Translations under genes and position numbers: made by a program
In this document: positions 1 through 8,991 of the stretch, piece by piece
How the letters are laid out: each line of letters starts with the position of its first letter
Numbering within the stretch: position 1 is the stretch's first letter
The notes under the pieces: generated by a model
Told to the model about the DNA's origin: nothing
Seen by the model: only the letters and a program-made list of their open reading frames with translations
The model's database searches: none
Source: Stenotrophomonas nematodicola
GTDB taxonomy: Bacteria > Pseudomonadota > Gammaproteobacteria > Xanthomonadales > Xanthomonadaceae
Assembly: GCF_009467805.1 (NCBI RefSeq)
Contig: NZ_WIAY01000001.1
Span: 1,120,982 to 1,184,981, forward strand
DNA length: 64,000 nucleotides
Direction: 5' to 3'

Positions 1-31
1 AATCCTCACGTTTCCCCGACAACCCCGCTTC

Positions 32-37
32 TATAAG
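32..37 (+). promoter_or_regulatory. possible -10 element for the pilus operon
   Basis: A TATAAG hexamer lies about 85 bases upstream of the first pilus subunit start. No convincing -35 is visible within the few bases available. The first 116 bases show no supported gene, and an upstream subunit gene may end before the window begins. Confidence 0.3.
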
Positions 38-122
38 CAGGGTAGCGCCCGCCCGGCGCCCGTCCCTGCAGTACGTCAGCATCGACCTGATCATCCAGGA
101 CCCCCGTCCAAGGAGAATGCCC

Positions 123-647
123 ATGCGATCCCTGCGTCCCCTGCTCGTCGGTGTCGGCCTGGCGGCCCTGTCCACCCCCGCCCTGGCCGCCGATACGACC
201 ACCTTCAACGTCAAGATCATCATCACCAAGGCCTGCACGATCACGGCGGCAGCCGCCACGGACGTGGATTTCGGCAGTGCGCTGTCCACCGCCACCAGCC
301 CCTCCAACGCCCAGGGCACGATCACCGCCCAATGCTCGGCCTTGACGCCCTACACCATCGCGCTCAACGCCGGCTCCAACGCGGGCACGGCCAATGACGT
401 CACCACCCGGCGCATGAAGAACACCAATGCGGCGGTGACCACCAACAATTTTGTCGGCTACCAGCTGTACCAGGATGCCGGCCACAACACCGTGTGGGGT
501 GCCACCGCCGGCACCAACACCGTGGCCGGCATCGGGACCGGCCTGCCGCTGGCCTACAACGTGTACGGCCAGATCGCCAATCCCAGCGTCAACAACGCCG
601 CCACCGGCAGCTATCAGGACACCGTCACCGCCACCATTTCCTACTGA
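123..647 (+). CDS. SCPU (spore coat U)-domain pilus subunit, CsuA/B-like
   Basis: This is a predicted secreted pilin of an archaic chaperone-usher pilus (174 aa). A Sec signal peptide spans residues 1-23 (cleavage near ALAA-D). The mature protein is one SCPU domain with Cys38 and Cys71 placed to form the usual disulfide, and an N-terminal beta strand beginning TTTFNVKI. The domain ends in an aromatic residue (ISY), as chaperone-assembled pilins do. There are two in-frame ATGs at 117 and 123. I chose 123 because AGGAG at 111-115 is then 7 nt away, against 1 nt for the other. It is followed 7 bp later by a chaperone gene, so it is probably the major subunit of this operon. Family is clear; its role as major rod subunit is inferred from order. 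Confidence 0.88.
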   Translation: MRSLRPLLVGVGLAALSTPALAADTTTFNVKIIITKACTITAAAATDVDFGSALSTATSPSNAQGTITAQCSALTPYTIALNAGSNAGTANDVTTRRMKNTNAAVTTNNFVGYQLYQDAGHNTVWGATAGTNTVAGIGTGLPLAYNVYGQIANPSVNNAATGSYQDTVTATISY

Positions 648-654
648 GGTTGCC

Positions 655-1413
655 ATGCTGACTTTCGGACCGGGGCGCCCACGGCGACCCACGGCGTCGG
701 CATGGCGGGCGTTGCCCTGGCTGTGGCTCGGCATCGCCGGCATGGTCCACGCCGCCAGCCTGCAGGTCGCGCCGACCTCGCTGCAGCTCACCCCTGGACA
801 GAATGCGGACGCGTTGTGGGTCAGCAACAGCGGCACCTCGCCGGTGGACGTGCAGGCGCGCGTATTCCGCTGGACGCAGCGCGATGGCAAGGACGCGCTC
901 GAGCCCACCACCGAGCTGGCAGTGAGCCCGCCGATGCAGTCGCTGGCCGCCGGCCAGCAGCAGCTGATACGGGTGGTGCGCGTGCAGCCGGAAGCGCCCG
1001 CTGCGCAGCTCGCGTATCGGGTGATCGTCGATGAGGTACCAACGCTCGACCCGGCCCGCCGGGGCATGCAGTTCGTACTGCGCTACTCGCTGCCGGTGTT
1101 CGTGCAGCCGGCCGGCGGACAACCGCCGGCCCCGGACCTGCAGGCCAGCGTGGTCGATCTCGGCGCGGGGCGCATCGCGCTGCAGGTGCATAACCGCGGC
1201 AACAGCTATGCCCAGATCGCCGACCTCGCCGTGGGCGACCCCGCGCGACCGCAGATCGTGCAGCCGGGCCTGCTCGGGTATGTACTGAGCGGCCAGACCA
1301 TGCGCTGGCCCCTGGAACTCACCGCAGCCCGGATGGCGGGCGGCACGCTTTCGGCGAAGATCAATGGCGAGCAGGCCCAGACCCCGCTCCCCCTTGCGCC
1401 ACCGTCTCGCTGA
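655..1413 (+). CDS. periplasmic pilus chaperone (CsuC-like)
   Basis: PapD/FimC-family chaperone (252 aa) expected to hold pilus subunits in the periplasm and hand them to the usher. The signal peptide ends near VHAAS (about residue 34). The mature protein starts SLQVAPTSLQL, the standard first strand. It contains the edge-strand region RYSLPVFV, which in this family donates the strand that completes the subunit fold, followed by a second Ig-like domain. The ATG at 655 sits behind GAGG of the preceding stop region. The 3' end overlaps the usher by 50 bp if the usher's first ATG is used. The product fits the archaic (sigma) clade from its neighbours. Confidence 0.88.
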   Translation: MLTFGPGRPRRPTASAWRALPWLWLGIAGMVHAASLQVAPTSLQLTPGQNADALWVSNSGTSPVDVQARVFRWTQRDGKDALEPTTELAVSPPMQSLAAGQQQLIRVVRVQPEAPAAQLAYRVIVDEVPTLDPARRGMQFVLRYSLPVFVQPAGGQPPAPDLQASVVDLGAGRIALQVHNRGNSYAQIADLAVGDPARPQIVQPGLLGYVLSGQTMRWPLELTAARMAGGTLSAKINGEQAQTPLPLAPPSR

Positions 1414-3763
1414 GGCGTGCGTGCGGATGGCGCTGGCTGCAAGCCTGTTGCCCCCGGCCGCGAGCGCGGCGGAGGCCGATATCGGCGCGTCCGGCGACGC
1501 CATGCTGCCGGCACCCACGCCGTTGACGGCAACGCAGACGCTGTATCTGGATGTGACCCTCAATCGCAGTCCACGCGGTCTGCTGCCGTTCTCGCTGGAG
1601 GCCGGCCGCCTGATGGCCCCGGCCTCCACCCTGCGCCAGCTCGGTTTCAGCGTGCGGGGTGAGGCCCCGCTGCCACTGGATGCCCTGGGCGGCGTTGTGG
1701 TGCGCTACGACGCTGCGCTGCAGACCTTGGCGCTGGACGCGCCGCTGTCGCAGCTGACCCTGCCCACCACCCTGCTGGAACGCCCGGCAGCGCCCACGCC
1801 GGTGGCCAGCGCGTCGCCGGGCGCCCTGCTCAATTACGACGTGTATGCCAGCCACAACCAGGATGCGGGCAACCTGGCCCTCACCACCCAGTGGCGCGCG
1901 TTCGGCCTCGGCCGTGGCGTGCTGGAAAGCACCCAGTTGCTGCGCACCTACCAGGAAGGCCGCAGTGGCCACTGGCGCGGCGAAAGCGTCCGTCTGGACA
2001 GCCACTGGGAACTGGACTTCCCCGACAGCGCCACGACCTTGACCGTGGGCGACTTCTTCAGCGGGTTCGTCGACTGGAGCCGCCCGGTACGCATGGGCGG
2101 CGTGCAGATCGGCCGCAACTACGGACTGCAGCCCTACCGTGTGCTCACCCCCACGCCCACCTTCCTTGGCGAGGCGGTGGTGCCCTCCAGCGTGGAGCTG
2201 TACGTGGACGGACTGCGTCAGTACAACGGCGAGGTCCCGGTGGGGCCGTTCCAGCTCGCCGCCCAGCCCGGCATCAGCGGGGCCGGCAACGCGCAGGTGG
2301 TGATCACCGACGCCTACGGGCGCATGCAGACCGTGGACTTCGCCTTCTACGGCGCCCAGCAGCTGCTCGCCAAAGGCCTCACCGACTGGTCACTGGGCGT
2401 GGGCCGGATGCGCCGCGAATATGGCATCCACTCCTTCGCCTACGACACCCCGGTGCTGGTCAGCGGCACCTGGCGCCACGGTGTCAGCAACCGCTTCACC
2501 GCCGAGGCCCACGCCGAAGGCGGTGGCGGCGTGGCCAACGCCGGCGCCGGCGGCTGGTGGCTGCTGGGCCCCGGCGGCGTGTTCAACGCAGCGTATGCCG
2601 GCAGCCGTGTGAACGGTCGCGAGGGTGGCCAGTGGGCGCTGGGCTACAGCTGGAACAACCGGCGCGTCAACGTCAATGCCGCCACCCGCCGCACCCACGG
2701 CGACTACCGCGACCTGGGCGCCCTGCAGGAGGCCCTGCCCCCCGATGTCACCGACCAGCTCACCCTGGGCCTGACCCTGGGCCGCGCCGGCGCGATCAGC
2801 GCAAGCTACCTGCGGTTGTCCTATCCCGACGGTGACGACAACCGCTACGCCAGCCTGTTCTGGAACAAGACCTTCTCGGCGCGCTGGTCTGCCTACCTGT
2901 CCTTCAACCAGGACCTGTCCGACCGTGACGACCGCAGCGTCTACCTGTCGGTGTCGGCCAGCCTGGGCCGCAACCGACAGAGCAGCGTGTCGGCCCAGCG
3001 CAACGGCGACCGCCGTCTGTATGCCGTGGATGTCTCGCAACCGGTTCCGGGGGACGGCAGCCAGGGTGGGTTCGGCTGGCGGCTGCAGGCCCGCGATGGC
3101 GATGGTGGTGCCGGCGGACTGGCCGAACTGGGCTGGCTGAACCGGGTCGGCCGCTACGCACTCGGCGCCTCGCGCCAGGGCGATGCCAACTTCGCTTATG
3201 CCAATGCCGCCGGCAGCCTGGTCTGGATGGGGGGCCATGCCTTTGCCGCACGCGAAGTGCCGGATGCGTTCGCGGTGGTTTCCACCGATGGTATCGGCGG
3301 CATCCCGGTGCGCCTGGAGAACCGACTGATCGGGGTGACCGATGCCAACGGCCTGCTGCTGGTCACCCCGCTGCTGTCCTGGCAGCGCAACCGCCTCTCC
3401 ATCGACACCCTCGACCTGCCGGCCGAGATGCGCGCCGACCGGGTGGACACCTGGGTGACGCCGCGCCAGAACGCCGGACTGGGCGTTGCCTTCGGGCTGC
3501 GGCGCACCCGCCAGGCCACCGTGGTACTGCACGATCCGCTGGGCCTGGCCCTGCCCCCGGGCAGCCGCGTGCACCTGCCCGATGGCCGCCGGACCATCGT
3601 GGGCTATGACGGCGAGGCCTACCTCGACGATCTGCCTGCGCAGAGCCGCCTGCGCGTGGAGACAGAGACCGGCCGCTGCGAGGTCGAGGTCGCGGTGGTC
3701 GGCGCGGCCGACGGCACGCCCCTGCGCATCGGCCCGCTGCGCTGCCTGCCGGTGCCCCCATGA
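1364..3763 (+). CDS. outer-membrane pilus usher (CsuD/FimD family)
   Basis: Outer-membrane usher (799 aa, normal family size) that secretes and assembles the pilus. The N-terminal domain begins after a signal region (ASAAEAD), followed by TLYLDVTLNRSPRGLLPF, typical of archaic ushers. The long central part has alternating beta-strand composition for the 24-strand pore, with a plug domain around residues 270-320, and two small C-terminal domains. The chosen start at 1364 overlaps the chaperone by 50 bp. GTG at 1421 or ATG at 1427 would remove the overlap and leave a short signal peptide starting MALAASLLP, so the true start is uncertain. The stop overlaps the next gene by 4 bp (ATGA), indicating translational coupling. 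Confidence 0.9.
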   Translation: MASRPRPRSPLRHRLAEACVRMALAASLLPPAASAAEADIGASGDAMLPAPTPLTATQTLYLDVTLNRSPRGLLPFSLEAGRLMAPASTLRQLGFSVRGEAPLPLDALGGVVVRYDAALQTLALDAPLSQLTLPTTLLERPAAPTPVASASPGALLNYDVYASHNQDAGNLALTTQWRAFGLGRGVLESTQLLRTYQEGRSGHWRGESVRLDSHWELDFPDSATTLTVGDFFSGFVDWSRPVRMGGVQIGRNYGLQPYRVLTPTPTFLGEAVVPSSVELYVDGLRQYNGEVPVGPFQLAAQPGISGAGNAQVVITDAYGRMQTVDFAFYGAQQLLAKGLTDWSLGVGRMRREYGIHSFAYDTPVLVSGTWRHGVSNRFTAEAHAEGGGGVANAGAGGWWLLGPGGVFNAAYAGSRVNGREGGQWALGYSWNNRRVNVNAATRRTHGDYRDLGALQEALPPDVTDQLTLGLTLGRAGAISASYLRLSYPDGDDNRYASLFWNKTFSARWSAYLSFNQDLSDRDDRSVYLSVSASLGRNRQSSVSAQRNGDRRLYAVDVSQPVPGDGSQGGFGWRLQARDGDGGAGGLAELGWLNRVGRYALGASRQGDANFAYANAAGSLVWMGGHAFAAREVPDAFAVVSTDGIGGIPVRLENRLIGVTDANGLLLVTPLLSWQRNRLSIDTLDLPAEMRADRVDTWVTPRQNAGLGVAFGLRRTRQATVVLHDPLGLALPPGSRVHLPDGRRTIVGYDGEAYLDDLPAQSRLRVETETGRCEVEVAVVGAADGTPLRIGPLRCLPVPP

Positions 3764-4803
3764 GCAGCGCCTGGCACAGCGGACTGCCGCTGGCGGCGCT
3801 GCTGGCGTGCCTGTGGCTGGTACCGGCGCCTGCGCGGGCAGCCACCACCTGCACCGCGACCGCCCCGGGCGCGCTCGCCTTTGGCACCATCACCAATGGC
3901 GCAGCGGCGCCGACCAATGTGATGGTGTCGTTCAAGATCCAGTGCAGCACCGTCGGCCTGTCCCTGCTCGCCGACGCGTCGGTCCGGGTCTGTGTCGGCA
4001 TCGGAACCGGCAGCACGGGCACCACCCTGTCCCCGTTCCGCGGCATGACCAACACCTTCGGCGACACCATGTCGTTCCAGCTCTACACCAATGCCGCGCG
4101 CACCATCCCGTGGGGACTGCTGCCGGGCGGAACGCCCCCGGCGCAGGTCGTCGATCTGAAGTACCCGGTGCCTGTCCTGGGTGGCAATGGCGAAGTCACA
4201 TTGACCCTCTACGGCCAGATCCCGGCCAACCAGGCGCTGGCCTTCGGCAGCTACACCAGCAGTTTTTCCGGCAGCGCGGTCACCCTGGAATACGCCTACA
4301 ACGAAGTTCTCCTGGGCGGCTCGACCACCCCGGCGACCTGCACCGCCGGCACCACCGGGCACAAGACCGCCACCGACGCCTTCCCGTTCACCGTGACCGC
4401 CAACGTGCTCGCGCAATGCAGCGCCACGGTCGCCACCGACATGGACTTCGGCAGCCGCGCCGGCAGCATCGCCAGCGCGATCGACCAGACCTCCACCATC
4501 ACCACCACCTGCCTGAAGCGCACGCCGTTCACGGTCGCGCTGGACAACGGCCTGTATGCCGGTGGCACCAGCGTGCGGCGGATGCGGCACGTCACCAACG
4601 CCGCCTACACCATTCCCTATGAGCTGTACCGCGACAGCGCGCGCACCCTGCGCTGGGGCACTACGCAGAACGTGGACACCCTTGCCCAGACGGGCACCGG
4701 CAGCGCGCAGCCGATCACCGTGTACGGCCGCGCACCGGCCACGGTCGGTGCGGTGGCCGAAGGCAGCTACAACGACCGCGTCCAGGTCACCATCACGTTC
4801 TAG
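3760..4803 (+). CDS. two-domain SCPU protein, CsuE-like tip adhesin
   Basis: Predicted pilus tip protein (347 aa) with a signal peptide to about residue 27 and two SCPU domains in tandem. Domain 1 (about 28-205) carries the CTATAPGALAFG strand and several cysteines. Domain 2 (about 206-347) begins AQCSATVATDMDFGS and ends VQVTITF. A two-domain layout at the end of the operon matches CsuE, the host-surface-binding tip of Acinetobacter Csu pili (family knowledge). Tip location here is inferred. Its ATG overlaps the usher stop. Separate CsuA- and CsuB-like minor subunits are not seen in the window. Confidence 0.82.
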   Translation: MSSAWHSGLPLAALLACLWLVPAPARAATTCTATAPGALAFGTITNGAAAPTNVMVSFKIQCSTVGLSLLADASVRVCVGIGTGSTGTTLSPFRGMTNTFGDTMSFQLYTNAARTIPWGLLPGGTPPAQVVDLKYPVPVLGGNGEVTLTLYGQIPANQALAFGSYTSSFSGSAVTLEYAYNEVLLGGSTTPATCTAGTTGHKTATDAFPFTVTANVLAQCSATVATDMDFGSRAGSIASAIDQTSTITTTCLKRTPFTVALDNGLYAGGTSVRRMRHVTNAAYTIPYELYRDSARTLRWGTTQNVDTLAQTGTGSAQPITVYGRAPATVGAVAEGSYNDRVQVTITF

Positions 4804-4874
4804 GCCGGTGGCGTTCCCTCAAGCATGGCGCCACAACGCCGATAACCCCGTCGCCCTCCCTGTTGTCGACGTGG

Positions 4875-5156
4875 ATGATCCGCCGCCGTTCCGTCCCGCT
4901 GCTGGCGCTGAGCCTGCTCGCCAGCCTGGCCGTCCCCGCAGCCTTGTGCGCCCCCGCCACGCCCCTGCGCATCACCCTGCGGGTCGTCGAGGCATGCCGT
5001 CTGCCGTCCGGCCCGGCGACGGACGCCTGTCAGGCGGCCCACCAGCGCAGCGACGATGGCACCCCGCCACCTGCGCAGGTGCAGGCACTGGCCCCGGCCG
5101 ATGAAACGGCACCGCCCGGCCCGGAGCGCGCATGGCCTCCCACCTTCATCTTCTGA
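4875..5156 (+). CDS. small secreted protein between pilus genes, function unknown
   Basis: Short ORF (93 aa from ATG 4875) whose start MIRRRSVPLLALSLLAS is a good Sec signal peptide ending near ALCA. The mature part has RITLRVVEACRLP and a second cysteine in TDACQ, and a proline-rich tail. The TLRVVEAC stretch resembles the first strand of an SCPU domain, so it may be a truncated subunit or a small accessory protein (inference). It overlaps the following chaperone by 25 bp and lies on the same strand as the pilus operon, about 70 bp after it. I do not recognise a named family. It could also be spurious, though the signal peptide and position argue for a real gene. Confidence 0.5.
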   Translation: MIRRRSVPLLALSLLASLAVPAALCAPATPLRITLRVVEACRLPSGPATDACQAAHQRSDDGTPPPAQVQALAPADETAPPGPERAWPPTFIF

Positions 5157-5875
5157 TCGCGCCGCGGGCGGCGCTGCTTGCCGTGCTGGCAGGGCTGCTG
5201 CCCGGCGTCGCGGCGGGCCAGGCGCTGGAGATCGCGCCGCTGCAGGTCGCCCTCCCCGCCGGCAGCGCCGACGGCGAACTCTGGCTGCACAATACCCACC
5301 CGGGCGCATGGACGGGCCACGCACGGCTGTATCGCTGGGAGCAGACGCCCGACCGGGAGCTGCTGACCCCGGCCGATGACGTGGCCTTGAGCCCGACCCG
5401 GCTCACCATTGCCCCGGGCGGCCGGCAGCGGCTGCGCGTGGTGCGGCTGGACAGCGGCCCGCTGGCGCAGGAGCGCAGCTACCGGCTGCTGCTCCGCGCA
5501 GGGCCGGACAGCCCGCCCCTGCAGGTCTCGCTGCCGGTGTTCCTGGCCCCGGACGGCGACGCGGCAGGTCCGCCCGCCCTGACCGTGCAGCTCGGCGACG
5601 CCCTGCCCGGCCCGTCCCTTCGGCTCTACAATGACGGCCCTCGCCATGTCCGCCTGGCCGACCTGGCCTTCGTGGACCACCACGGCCGGCGCCACCCGCT
5701 GATCCCCGGCCTGGCCGGCTACGTCCTGCCGGGCCGGATGCGCCAATGGTCCCTGCCGGCCCGGGCGGCCGGCTACCACCGCGGCCGTTTCCAGGCCCGC
5801 CTGGACGATGCCGCCCAGGCCGATCTGGCCCCGGCCACCCCGCCAATTGCGCCGGCCGCCGCAGCCGGGCTATAA
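5132..5875 (+). CDS. second pilus periplasmic chaperone
   Basis: Another PapD-like chaperone (247 aa), divergent from the one at 655-1413 but with the same layout: signal peptide to about residue 30, mature start [14 protein letters not shown], the edge strand PLQVSLPVF, and a second Ig-like domain. It overlaps the small secreted ORF and ends at TAA 5873-5875, which is also part of the rpsB -10 box. Two chaperones for a single usher is unusual. It may serve the small upstream protein or a subunit outside the window (inference). Alanine/proline-rich C-terminal tail. Confidence 0.8.
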   Translation: MASHLHLLIAPRAALLAVLAGLLPGVAAGQALEIAPLQVALPAGSADGELWLHNTHPGAWTGHARLYRWEQTPDRELLTPADDVALSPTRLTIAPGGRQRLRVVRLDSGPLAQERSYRLLLRAGPDSPPLQVSLPVFLAPDGDAAGPPALTVQLGDALPGPSLRLYNDGPRHVRLADLAFVDHHGRRHPLIPGLAGYVLPGRMRQWSLPARAAGYHRGRFQARLDDAAQADLAPATPPIAPAAAAGL

Positions 5876-5876
5876 T
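5847..5876 (+). promoter_or_regulatory. promoter of rpsB-tsf
   Basis: A perfect TATAAT at 5871-5876 is preceded 18 bp upstream by TTGCGC at 5847-5852, a partial -35 match. The -10 box contains the TAA stop of the upstream chaperone. It is the best sigma-70 -10 in this part of the window and lies about 210 bp ahead of rpsB, leaving a long leader. Confidence 0.65.
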
Positions 5877-5883
5877 CGACGGG

Positions 5884-6086
5884 ATTTCCCGCGCTCTTCG
5901 CGTGAAAACCGTCCACACCGGACGTCACCGGTGAATCCACACCTGTCGTCCCCATCCGTGCCGGGGTGCTCCGCAAGGAGTTCGGCCACGGAGACGACCG
6001 GGAAGCCCAACCCCGGAACCACCCGCCTCGCGGCGGACCGCCCATCTATTACCCGTGGCGGCCGGTTCCCACTCAGGAGTATTGCA
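5884..6086 (+). other. long 5' leader of rpsB, possible S2 autoregulatory region
   Basis: About 200 nt between the predicted start of transcription and the rpsB ATG hold no convincing gene but many GC-rich complementary stretches (for example GTCCACACCGGAC and CGCCTCGCGGCGG). In gamma-proteobacteria rpsB has a leader through which S2 represses its own mRNA (family knowledge). Whether this leader carries that structure cannot be shown here by eye. Confidence 0.4.
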
Positions 6087-6893
6087 ATGCCCCAGGTCAC
6101 CATGCGTCAGATGCTGGAAGCCGGCGTCCACTTCGGCCACCAGACCCGTTACTGGAACCCCAAGATGGGCCAGTACATCTTCGGCGCCCGCGGCAAGATC
6201 CACATCATCAACCTGGAAAAGACCGTTCCGCTCTTCAATGACGCGATGAACTTCATTTCCAGCATTGCCCAGAAGCGCGGCACCATCCTGTTCCTGGGCA
6301 CCAAGCGCAGCGCCCGCGAGTCGATCCGCGAAGAAGCCGAGCGTTGCGGCATGCCGTTCATGAACCAGCGTTGGCTGGGCGGCACCCTGACCAACTTCCG
6401 TACCGTCAAGCAGTCGGTTGCCCGCCTGAAGGAACTGGAAGCCGGCGAAACCGACGGCAGCTTCGACAAGCTGGTCAAGCACGAAGTGCTGGGCCTGCGT
6501 CGCGAGCGTGACAAGCTGGAAGCCTCGCTGGGCGGCATCAAGGACATGAACCGTCTGCCGGACGCGATCTTCGTCATCGACATCGGCCACGAAGACATCG
6601 CCATCAAGGAAGCCAAGAAGCTCGGCATCCCGGTGATCGCTGTCGTCGACACCAACTACAACCCGGAACTGGTCGACTACGCGATCCCGGGCAACGACGA
6701 CGCCATCCGCGCTGTGCAGCTGTACGCCCGCGCCGCTGCCGACGCCGTGCTGGAAGGCAAGGCTGCTGCGCCGCACGCCGCCACCGTCCGTGAAGAAGAG
6801 TTCGCCGAAGCCGCGGCCGCCGAAGAAGGCAAGCCGGCTCGTCGCGCTCCGGCCAAGAAGGCCGCTGCCGACAAGGGCGAAGCCCAGGCCTGA
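6087..6893 (+). CDS. rpsB: 30S ribosomal protein S2
   Basis: Ribosomal protein S2 (268 aa) of the small subunit. The N-terminus [20 protein letters not shown] is diagnostic, followed by [20 protein letters not shown] and the coiled-coil region. The conserved motif [10 protein letters not shown] is present. The tail after about residue 230 is Ala/Lys/Glu-rich and longer than in E. coli (241 aa), which is common in xanthomonads. The start at ATG 6087 has AGGAG at 6075-6079. An in-frame upstream extension exists but lacks homology to S2. Transcribed with tsf. Confidence 0.98.
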   Translation: MPQVTMRQMLEAGVHFGHQTRYWNPKMGQYIFGARGKIHIINLEKTVPLFNDAMNFISSIAQKRGTILFLGTKRSARESIREEAERCGMPFMNQRWLGGTLTNFRTVKQSVARLKELEAGETDGSFDKLVKHEVLGLRRERDKLEASLGGIKDMNRLPDAIFVIDIGHEDIAIKEAKKLGIPVIAVVDTNYNPELVDYAIPGNDDAIRAVQLYARAAADAVLEGKAAAPHAATVREEEFAEAAAAEEGKPARRAPAKKAAADKGEAQA

Positions 6894-6904
6894 TCCAGGC
6901 CCCT

Positions 6905-6925
6905 GGTGGGCGCCACGCGCCCACC
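6905..6925 (+). promoter_or_regulatory. intercistronic hairpin between rpsB and tsf
   Basis: A perfect 8-bp stem GGTGGGCG / CGCCCACC with a 5-nt loop and no T-tract lies 12 nt after the rpsB stop. Without a U run it is unlikely to be a full terminator. It could be a partial attenuator or an mRNA 3'-end barrier that sets the S2:EF-Ts ratio, as reported for this junction in E. coli (inference here). Confidence 0.4.
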
Positions 6926-7019
6926 GATCCTGTCCGCTGCCGACGGCGCGACGACAGGACACTGTCACACGGGCCGGCCACCATGCCGGCCCAACCCCTT
7001 TCTTTCGTGAGGAAATCCC

Positions 7020-7898
7020 GTGGAAATCACTGCTTCCCTGGTCAAGGAACTGCGCGAGCGCACCGGCGCCGGCATGATGGAGTGCAAGAAGGCACTCACC
7101 GAAAATGGCGGCGACATCGACGCCTCGGCCGAATGGCTGCGCAAGTCGGGCCTGGCCAAGGCCGACAAGAAGGCTGACCGCGTTGCTGCCGAAGGCATCA
7201 TCGTTGCCGCCCAGGACGGCAACAAGGCCGTGCTGGTCGAGATCAATTCCGAAACCGACTTCGTCGCCAAGGACAGCAACTTCCTGGACTTCTCCAAGGC
7301 CGTTGCCGCCACCGCCCTGAGCTCGGGCGCTGCCGACATCGACGCGCTGAAGGCCGCCAAGCTGCCGACCGGCGAGACCATCGAAGAAGCCCGCGCCGCC
7401 GTCATCGCCAAGGTCGGCGAGAAGGTCGACGTGCGTCGCATCGTGCGTCTGGAATCGACCAACAACGTCGCTGCCTACGTGCACGGCGGCCGCATCGGTG
7501 TGCTGGTTGAACTGGCCGGCGGCGACGCCGAGCTGGCCCGTGGCCTGGCCATGCACGTGGCTGCCATGAACCCGCCGCACAACAAGGCGGCCGATGTGCC
7601 GGCCGACTTCGTGGCGAAGGAAAAGGAAATCGAACTGGCCAAGATGTCCGACAAGGACAAGTCCAAGCCGGCCGACATCCTGGAAAAGATCATCAGCGGC
7701 AAGATCGCCAAGATCGTCAACGAAGTGACCCTGTACGGCCAGCCGTACGTGCTGGACACCAACCAGTCGGTCGAGCAGGTGCTGAAGGCGGCCGGCGGCG
7801 ACGTGGTCGGCTTCAAGCGCCTGGCCGTTGGCGAAGGCATCGAGAAGGTCGTGGAAGACTACGCGGCCGAAGTGATGAAGCAGGCCGGTCTGGCCTGA
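7020..7898 (+). CDS. tsf: translation elongation factor Ts
   Basis: EF-Ts (292 aa), the nucleotide-exchange factor for EF-Tu. The N-terminal module ends around residue 55 and contains [19 protein letters not shown]. The TDFV motif that contacts EF-Tu is present in [10 protein letters not shown] near residue 80. The core and the coiled-coil region follow. The start codon is GTG at 7020, supported by GAGGAAA at 7009-7015 and by exact alignment of the family N-terminus ([11 protein letters not shown]). It lies 126 bp after rpsB and is followed by a strong terminator. Confidence 0.98.
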   Translation: MEITASLVKELRERTGAGMMECKKALTENGGDIDASAEWLRKSGLAKADKKADRVAAEGIIVAAQDGNKAVLVEINSETDFVAKDSNFLDFSKAVAATALSSGAADIDALKAAKLPTGETIEEARAAVIAKVGEKVDVRRIVRLESTNNVAAYVHGGRIGVLVELAGGDAELARGLAMHVAAMNPPHNKAADVPADFVAKEKEIELAKMSDKDKSKPADILEKIISGKIAKIVNEVTLYGQPYVLDTNQSVEQVLKAAGGDVVGFKRLAVGEGIEKVVEDYAAEVMKQAGLA

Positions 7899-7922
7899 TC
7901 CATCGCCTCCAGCGCGATAACG

Positions 7923-7953
7923 AAAAAGCCCGGCTGACGCCGGGCTTTTTTTT
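7923..7953 (+). terminator. rho-independent terminator after tsf
   Basis: AAAAAGCCCGGC, a 4-nt loop TGAC, then GCCGGGCTTTTTTTTT. The GC-rich stem plus a run of nine T closes the rpsB-tsf unit. The A-run on the other side also lets it act for transcripts coming from the right. Confidence 0.92.
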
Positions 7954-8003
7954 GCTCCACGCCTCTGCGCGTGACATCGCCGCCGTTGACGTTGCAGCGC
8001 CCC

Positions 8004-8699
8004 TCAGCCCTTTGACTGGAACGACACTTCTTCGTAGGGCTGCACCACCACCCAGCCTTCGCCGGCGAACTTCATCTGCAGACTCTCGCCCGAGCCGCGA
8101 CCGACCAGCGTGCCCAGCGACACATCCGCCACCACCTCCGGCGACAGCGAACCCGACCACGCCACCGTCGCGTTCGGATCGGTGAACACCGGCCCGCCCT
8201 GCGCCGTCACCCGCAGCGTCATCGGCTCGTAGTGCGACGTCACGGCCACGATGCCGTGCCCGCTCAACCTGATGTTGAACAGCCCGCCGGACAGCATCCC
8301 CGCCACTTTCTTCATCATCGTGATCTTCGACTCGATCCCGGTTTCGAAGGCCAGCACATCGTTGCCGTTGACGAAGATCGACTCGCCCGCCAACCGCAGC
8401 AGCGTCACCTTCTTGCCCGCATCGGCCAGGTACACCCGCCCCTGCCCTTCCACCTTCATCAGTTGCAGGCCTTCGCCGCTGACCATCTTCTTCAGCAGCG
8501 TGCCCAGCCCCTGCTCCAGGATGCCCTGGCGGGTGAACTTCACCCCGCCCTTGCGCGCCACCATCGACCCCGCCTTGGCCCACACCAGACCATCGACACG
8601 CACCTCCAGCATCCGCGGGCTTTCCAGCTCGAACGCGTCGGCGCTCACATCCTTTTCCTGCGTGGTGGACAGAAACTCCTGAAGCGACTTCACGGTCAT
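8004..8699 (-). CDS. AIM24-like (TIGR00266-type) protein
   Basis: Protein of the AIM24/TIGR00266 family (231 aa): a beta-rich single-domain protein of unclear biochemical function. The sequence shows the repeating pattern VWAKAGSMVARKGGVKF, TLLRLAGESIFVNGNDVLAFE and LSGHGIVAVTSHYEPMTL typical of the stacked beta repeats. There is no signal peptide or membrane segment. The start MTVKSLQEFL at 8699 is chosen because the upstream in-frame extension is low-complexity and lacks homology. It stands alone, antisense between the tsf terminator and the HDOD-GGDEF gene. Confidence 0.75.
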   Translation of the reverse strand: MTVKSLQEFLSTTQEKDVSADAFELESPRMLEVRVDGLVWAKAGSMVARKGGVKFTRQGILEQGLGTLLKKMVSGEGLQLMKVEGQGRVYLADAGKKVTLLRLAGESIFVNGNDVLAFETGIESKITMMKKVAGMLSGGLFNIRLSGHGIVAVTSHYEPMTLRVTAQGGPVFTDPNATVAWSGSLSPEVVADVSLGTLVGRGSGESLQMKFAGEGWVVVQPYEEVSFQSKG

Positions 8700-8991
8700 G
8701 GGGACAACGTCCTTGAGATTGAGACCGCGAATGGTAGCGCCCACCGCCCCAACGGCGCACGCCTTCGAACCGCAGGCCCCCACCTCTCACCCGCCACTCC
8801 CCCATTCGTCGGCGGATGTGTTACCAAAGAACCTGTCGCGCCTGCCCCCTGCAGTCTGCCCACTGGTTTTGCCTTGCATGGCGCCTCGGCGCACCATTGC
8901 CAACGCCAGTTTCCATAACAACGCAAGAATCCACGATCAAATCTGTGACGCACACCATGTATTCTTGCCACAACACATCAATAGCCCCGCC

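Noticed and set aside
6..1067. 353-codon minus-strand frame at the window start
   Set aside because: Antisense to the SCPU subunit and chaperone; Gly/Val/His-rich shadow composition.
8698..8991. Longer start for the HDOD-GGDEF protein
   Set aside because: The extra 98 residues have no domain and cross the 5' end of the AIM24-like gene; the HDOD domain begins right after ATG 8992.
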